A program made the position numbers and the translations under genes. Of a stretch of 64,000 nucleotides of DNA, positions 60,713 through 64,000 are shown one piece after another. The number at the start of each line of letters is the position of its first letter. The first letter of the stretch is position 1. The notes under the pieces were generated by a model. That model was not told the origin of the DNA. It ran no database searches and saw only the letters and a list, made by a program, of their open reading frames with translations. The stretch lies in NCBI GenBank assembly GCA_963921355.3, contig OZ001190.1, forward strand, positions 2,232,001 through 2,296,000, written 5' to 3'. Source of the DNA: CAWUEZ02 sp963921355 (lineage in GTDB: Bacteria > Pseudomonadota > Alphaproteobacteria > Thalassobaculales > Thalassobaculaceae).

Positions 60713-61453
60713 CTACCCCTGGCCGTCGGGCAGGAGAACATACCCGCGGCCTCGGACGGTTTGCAGAAACCGGGGAAACTTCGGGTCCGGCTCGATCTTG
60801 CGGCGCAGCCGGGTAATCTGGACATCGATCGTCCGAGCGTTTCCACTGCCGCTTCCGTCACCGTCGGCAAGGTCCTCGCGGGTGAAGATCGTACCCGGTG
60901 CGGCGGCGAACGTGCGCAGAAGATTGGCCTCGGACTCGGTCAGCCGGATGGCCTCGTCGCCTTGCCATAGCATGTTCCGGACCGCGTCGAACCGCAGGCC
61001 TCCCAGGGTCAAGGCGTCGGTCTCCGGCAGTTCCAGGGCCGCCGGGGCGGCATGCATGCGGCGCAGAATTGTTCGGATGCGCAGCAGCAGTTCGCGGGGC
61101 TCGAACGGTTTGGTGAGATAGTCGTCGGCGCCGCTTTCCAGACCCGTAATGCGGTCCTCGCTTTCCCCCATCGCTGTGAGCAGCAGGATCGGCACGCCGG
61201 TTTCGTCGCGCAGGGAGCGGGTGAGATCGATGCCGTTCTCGCCGGGCATCATGACGTCCAGAACGATCAGGTCGAAAATCAGGCCGGTCATGTGATCGCG
61301 GGCCTTGGCGGCGTCCTCGGCCACGGAGACCCGGAAACCGTTCTCTTTGAGATACCGGCTCAACAGTCGGCGCAGCCGAACGTCGTCATCCACAACAAGG
61401 ATATGCGGCGGCTCGTTGCCGCCATGATCGCTCTGGTGCGTGCTGACCGCCAC
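60713..61453 (-). CDS. OmpR-family response regulator (PetR-like)
   Basis: The protein has a receiver domain (HILVVDDDVRLRRLL, DLIVLDVMMPGENG with the phospho-aspartate, LLLTAMGESED, and DDYLTKPFEPREL) and a C-terminal winged-helix domain of the OmpR type (LTESEANLLRTF and RTIDVQITRLRRKIE). The start is uncertain: GTG at 61453, just after the marR stop, or GTG at 61483, overlapping it. In Rhodobacter the petP (MarR) and petR (OmpR) genes are paired in the same way. Confidence 0.9.
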   Translation of the reverse strand: MAVSTHQSDHGGNEPPHILVVDDDVRLRRLLSRYLKENGFRVSVAEDAAKARDHMTGLIFDLIVLDVMMPGENGIDLTRSLRDETGVPILLLTAMGESEDRITGLESGADDYLTKPFEPRELLLRIRTILRRMHAAPAALELPETDALTLGGLRFDAVRNMLWQGDEAIRLTESEANLLRTFAAAPGTIFTREDLADGDGSGSGNARTIDVQITRLRRKIEPDPKFPRFLQTVRGRGYVLLPDGQG

Positions 61454-61457
61454 GGCT

Positions 61458-61991
61458 CTATCGCTTGCCGCTGATCCCGACACGGCCCGGTGTTACGGCG
61501 GCGGGTCCGCTGGAGACGTCGAACTGTTCGCGATCGACTGGATCGATGATCCCGTGCAGCACCAGCTTGAAGCCCTGAACGGCATCGGCACCGGCCTTGC
61601 GGAACGCATCTGCCAGACGCTCCCGTTGGTTGGCGGTTAACCGGCGTTCCAGGTCGACCCCCTTTTGCGTCAGGGTCAGTAGCCGTTGGCGCCGGTCGCG
61701 GTCGCCGGTGCGCTGAATGATGTAGTTCTCTTCGACAAGGTGGCTGAGGACCCGGCTCAGACTCTGTTTTGTGATGCGCAGGATCTTGAGCAACTCCGAC
61801 ACCGTGATCCCGGGGTTTCGGCCCACGAAGTAGATCACCCGGTGATGGGCGCGGCCCAGCCCGATCTCCGCCAGCATCTGATCCGGACCTCCGGTGAAAT
61901 CACGGTAGGCGAAGAACAGCATCTCGATGGCTTGCCGCAGCTCTTCCTCTCGGAGGAACAGCGGATTCGCGACACTTTTTACGTCAACCAT
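61458..61991 (-). CDS. MarR-family transcriptional regulator (PetP-like)
   Basis: The 177-residue winged-helix protein has the MarR core: GRAHHRVIYFVGRNPGITVSELLKIL, in outline, ITKQSLSRVLSHLVEENYI as the recognition helix, and RDRRQRLLTLTQKG as the wing. An N-terminal helix forms the dimer interface. It is divergent from ilvE with 127 bases between them and is 4 bases from the response regulator gene. The palindrome across its start codon suggests self-control. Confidence 0.9.
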   Translation of the reverse strand: MVDVKSVANPLFLREEELRQAIEMLFFAYRDFTGGPDQMLAEIGLGRAHHRVIYFVGRNPGITVSELLKILRITKQSLSRVLSHLVEENYIIQRTGDRDRRQRLLTLTQKGVDLERRLTANQRERLADAFRKAGADAVQGFKLVLHGIIDPVDREQFDVSSGPAAVTPGRVGISGKR

Positions 61992-61997
61992 ATTGAC
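61983..61997. promoter_or_regulatory. Palindromic operator-like site over the marR start codon
   Basis: GTCAA, a 5-base spacer and TTGAC form a 15-base inverted repeat that covers the marR ATG. This size fits a MarR dimer site and would permit autorepression. It lies 122 bases from the ilvE start. Confidence 0.4.
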
Positions 61998-62118
61998 TTA
62001 TTTTCTTCCGAATGTTATGCGTCCGGCCCTGCGCGGGTAACAAAACTACAAGACGGTCGGGTTGAGAGACGGTTTGTAACTTGGTCCGCCGAGAGAGCTT
62101 CAGGTAGGAAACGACATC

Positions 62119-63021
62119 ATGTCTTTGATTCCTTTCGACGATCGCGATGGTGCCCTCTGGTTCGACGGGGCCCTGGTCCCCTGGCGCGACGCGTCCCTCC
62201 ATGTGCTCTCACATGGACTGCATTATGCCAGTTCCGTGTTCGAGGGCGAACGCGTTTATGGCGGCAACATTTTCAAGTCGGTCGAGCATACCGCGCGTCT
62301 GCATCAGTCGGCGCAGACCCTCGATTTCGAGATTCCGTTCTCCGTAGCCGAGATCGAAGCGGCCAAGCGCGAGGTCCTCGATGCGATGGGGATCGTCGAC
62401 GGATACATCCGGCCGGTCGCCTGGCGCGGCAGCGAGATGATGGGCGTGTCGGCGCAGTCCAACACGATCCACCTGGCGATCGCGGCGTGGGAATGGCCGT
62501 CCTACTTCGATCCGGAAGCGAAGATGAAGGGCATTCGGCTGGCGCTGTCCGATTGGCGCCGTCCGGCTCCCGAAACGGCGCCGGTGCATGCCAAGGCGGC
62601 CGGGCTCTACATGATCTGCACCCTGTCCAAGCATGCGGCCGAGAAGCAGGGTTTCCACGACGCGATGATGTTGGACTATCGCGGCTATGTGGCCGAGGCG
62701 ACGGGTGCCAACGTGTTCTTCATCATGCAGGACGGCCGCGTGCACACGCCGAAGCCCGATTGCTTCCTCGACGGCATCACGCGACGCAGCGTGATCGGCC
62801 TGATCAAGAACCGTGGGGTCGAAGTGGTCGAGCGCCATATCCGTCCGGAGGAGATGGCGGATGCCGACGAGTGCTTCCTGACCGGCACCGCGGCCGAAGT
62901 GACGCCGGTTGGCGAGATCGGCGAGTACCGGTTCACGCCGGGCGAGCTGACGCGCCAGATGGTCGAGGACTATGACGCGCTGGTACGGAGCCCGTCGACC
63001 AGCGCCCAGGCGGCTGAATAG
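62119..63021 (+). CDS. ilvE: Branched-chain amino acid aminotransferase
   Basis: The 300-residue fold-type IV PLP enzyme has HVLSHGLHYASSVFEG near the start, the HAKAAGLYM lysine block near residue 157, and DYRGYVAEATGANVFF, DGITRRSVIGL and LTGTAAEVTPV. These match IlvE, which makes valine, leucine and isoleucine from their oxo-acids. The ATG follows AGGTAGGAAA. It faces the divergent marR gene, a gene pair found in many alphaproteobacteria. Confidence 0.92.
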   Translation: MSLIPFDDRDGALWFDGALVPWRDASLHVLSHGLHYASSVFEGERVYGGNIFKSVEHTARLHQSAQTLDFEIPFSVAEIEAAKREVLDAMGIVDGYIRPVAWRGSEMMGVSAQSNTIHLAIAAWEWPSYFDPEAKMKGIRLALSDWRRPAPETAPVHAKAAGLYMICTLSKHAAEKQGFHDAMMLDYRGYVAEATGANVFFIMQDGRVHTPKPDCFLDGITRRSVIGLIKNRGVEVVERHIRPEEMADADECFLTGTAAEVTPVGEIGEYRFTPGELTRQMVEDYDALVRSPSTSAQAAE

Positions 63022-63076
63022 AGCCGCCGACGCGTAGCGCCGAACCGGTCTTCGGATCTGGAGTAAGGCGGAACCT

Positions 63077-64000
63077 TCAAGCGGTCGCCGGCAAGGCTTC
63101 GGCGGCCACCGCATCGTCCATGTCGATGACTGCATAGGCGCTCGGGTCCGCGAACAGGGCCCGCAGTGCCTCGTTGTTGATCTGATGTCCGGCCCTCACG
63201 GCCGCGACATGACCCACGATCGGCGCCCCGGCGAGGTACAGATCGCCGACGCAGTCCAGGACCTTGTGGCGCACGAACTCATCCGGGAACCGCAGGCCTT
63301 CCTCGTTCAACACGGTGTCACCGTCGACGACGACCACGTTCTCGAGGCTACCGCCGCGGCCGAGGCCCATGGCCCGGAGCTGCTCGACCTCCTCGAGGAA
63401 CCCGAAGGTCCGCGCCTGGGCAATCTCGTGGCGGAACGTGCCGTTCACCAACTCGACGTCCAGCCGGGTCTTGCCGACTGCCTTGCTCTCGAAATCGATC
63501 TCGAAATCGATGGAGTAACGATCCGCCGGGGCCAGCGTGACGCTCTTCTCGGCGCCGCCGACCGTTACCGGCTTCAAGATTTCAATGGCGCGCCTCGGCG
63601 CGTCCTGCTCGACCAGACCCGCGCAGTCCAACAGGAACACGAACGGTTCCGACGATCCGTCCATGATCGGAACCTCGGCCCCGTCGAGTTCGACGAGGAC
63701 GTTGTCGACTTCGCAGCCGGCCAATGCCGCCATGAGGTGTTCGATGGTGCCGATCCGGACGCCGTCTTCATTGGCGATGACGGTGCACAGTCGGGTATCG
63801 ACCACCCGGTCGAAACGCGCGGGCACCAGGGGATCCAGATCCGTGACGTCGGTGCGCCGGAACACAATGCCGTGGTCGGGGCCCGCCGGGTGCAAGGTCA
63901 TCGCGATCCGCGCGCCGGAATGCAGACCGACGCCACGGCACGGGATCGGCCGCTTCAGCGTCTTCTGCTTCGACCCGTGAGACGATCTCGCGGATTGTGA
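63077..64000 (-). CDS. lpxC: UDP-3-O-acyl-N-acetylglucosamine deacetylase, 5' end beyond the window
   Basis: The frame runs off the right edge, so about 308 residues are seen and only the first few are missing. Near the edge TLKRPIPCRGVGLHSG is the canonical LpxC N-terminus. Further zinc and catalytic elements are IEHLMAALAGCEVDNV, and HKVLDCVGDLYLAG, where the H and D bind the metal, and GHQINNEAL. LpxC commits UDP-GlcNAc precursors to lipid A. Its presence shows that the cell makes lipid A in addition to any sphingolipid. Confidence 0.96.
   Translation of the reverse strand, partial: SQSARSSHGSKQKTLKRPIPCRGVGLHSGARIAMTLHPAGPDHGIVFRRTDVTDLDPLVPARFDRVVDTRLCTVIANEDGVRIGTIEHLMAALAGCEVDNVLVELDGAEVPIMDGSSEPFVFLLDCAGLVEQDAPRRAIEILKPVTVGGAEKSVTLAPADRYSIDFEIDFESKAVGKTRLDVELVNGTFRHEIAQARTFGFLEEVEQLRAMGLGRGGSLENVVVVDGDTVLNEEGLRFPDEFVRHKVLDCVGDLYLAGAPIVGHVAAVRAGHQINNEALRALFADPSAYAVIDMDDAVAAEALPATA

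Overview
The window is a GC-rich, gene-dense chromosomal segment from an alphaproteobacterium, probably Rhodospirillales-like. The lineage evidence is a MipZ-type ParA ATPase in place of MinD, a phasin gene, a PetP/PetR-like MarR plus OmpR pair, the order moaE-moaD near pgsA-uvrC, and ATGA-type overlaps between operon genes. The genus cannot be resolved from the sequence alone. No rRNA, tRNA, CRISPR array, prophage or insertion sequence was seen.

The outstanding region runs from about 3.2 to 21.5 kb. It carries what looks like a complete pathway for a bacterial anionic sphingolipid. The core is an operon on the minus strand: fatty acyl-AMP/CoA ligase, NAD-dependent epimerase-fold ceramide reductase (CerR-like), acyl carrier protein and serine palmitoyltransferase. 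A GNAT-fold protein resembling bacterial ceramide synthase lies at 4.9 kb. A convergent plus-strand cassette of CDP-alcohol phosphatidyltransferase, LCB5-like lipid kinase and Tam41-like nucleotidyltransferase matches in kind the cpg genes next to the Caulobacter spt locus. Two GT-A nucleotidyltransferases, a divergent phosphoglycerate mutase, a metallophosphoesterase, a fatty acid hydroxylase broken by one in-frame stop, a DUF2141 periplasmic protein and a private LptF/LptG permease pair fill the rest. The working model is ceramide synthesis, then phosphorylation and nucleotidyl activation, addition of a phosphoglycerate-type head group, and export by the LptF/G-like pair. Upstream (1 to 3.0 kb) are glycosyltransferase-type genes, including a Kdo-transferase-N/GT29 fusion, and an ELM1-family protein. 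Lipid A synthesis is also present: the partial lpxC at the right edge shows that the cell makes LPS as well.

From 20 to 36 kb lie mixed genes: a YrbL-like protein, a dual-specificity phosphatase, a Na/Pi cotransporter, a HAD hydrolase, a class III CoA transferase with a crotonase lacking both catalytic glutamates, a DUF2867 protein, an operon of amidohydrolase (nonsense-interrupted), thioesterase and esterase, phosphofructokinase, a molybdopterin oxidoreductase, MipZ, a GNAT enzyme, a VWA protein and a J-domain membrane protein.

From 36 to 45 kb come galU-ugd-phosphohexomutase for UDP-sugar supply, a D,D-carboxypeptidase with a SPOR domain, a phasin with a palindromic operator-like site, and clpS-clpA. 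From 45 to 51 kb are the molybdenum cofactor genes mobB-moeA-moaD-moaE, a DUF2062 membrane protein, pgsA and uvrC. From 51 to 64 kb are an SDR, a Na/Ca exchanger, a CPA2 antiporter with an RCK domain, a small DUF465 protein, a serralysin-like RTX metalloprotease with a sigma-54-type promoter, uvrB, a histidine kinase and response regulator with a MarR regulator, ilvE and the partial lpxC.
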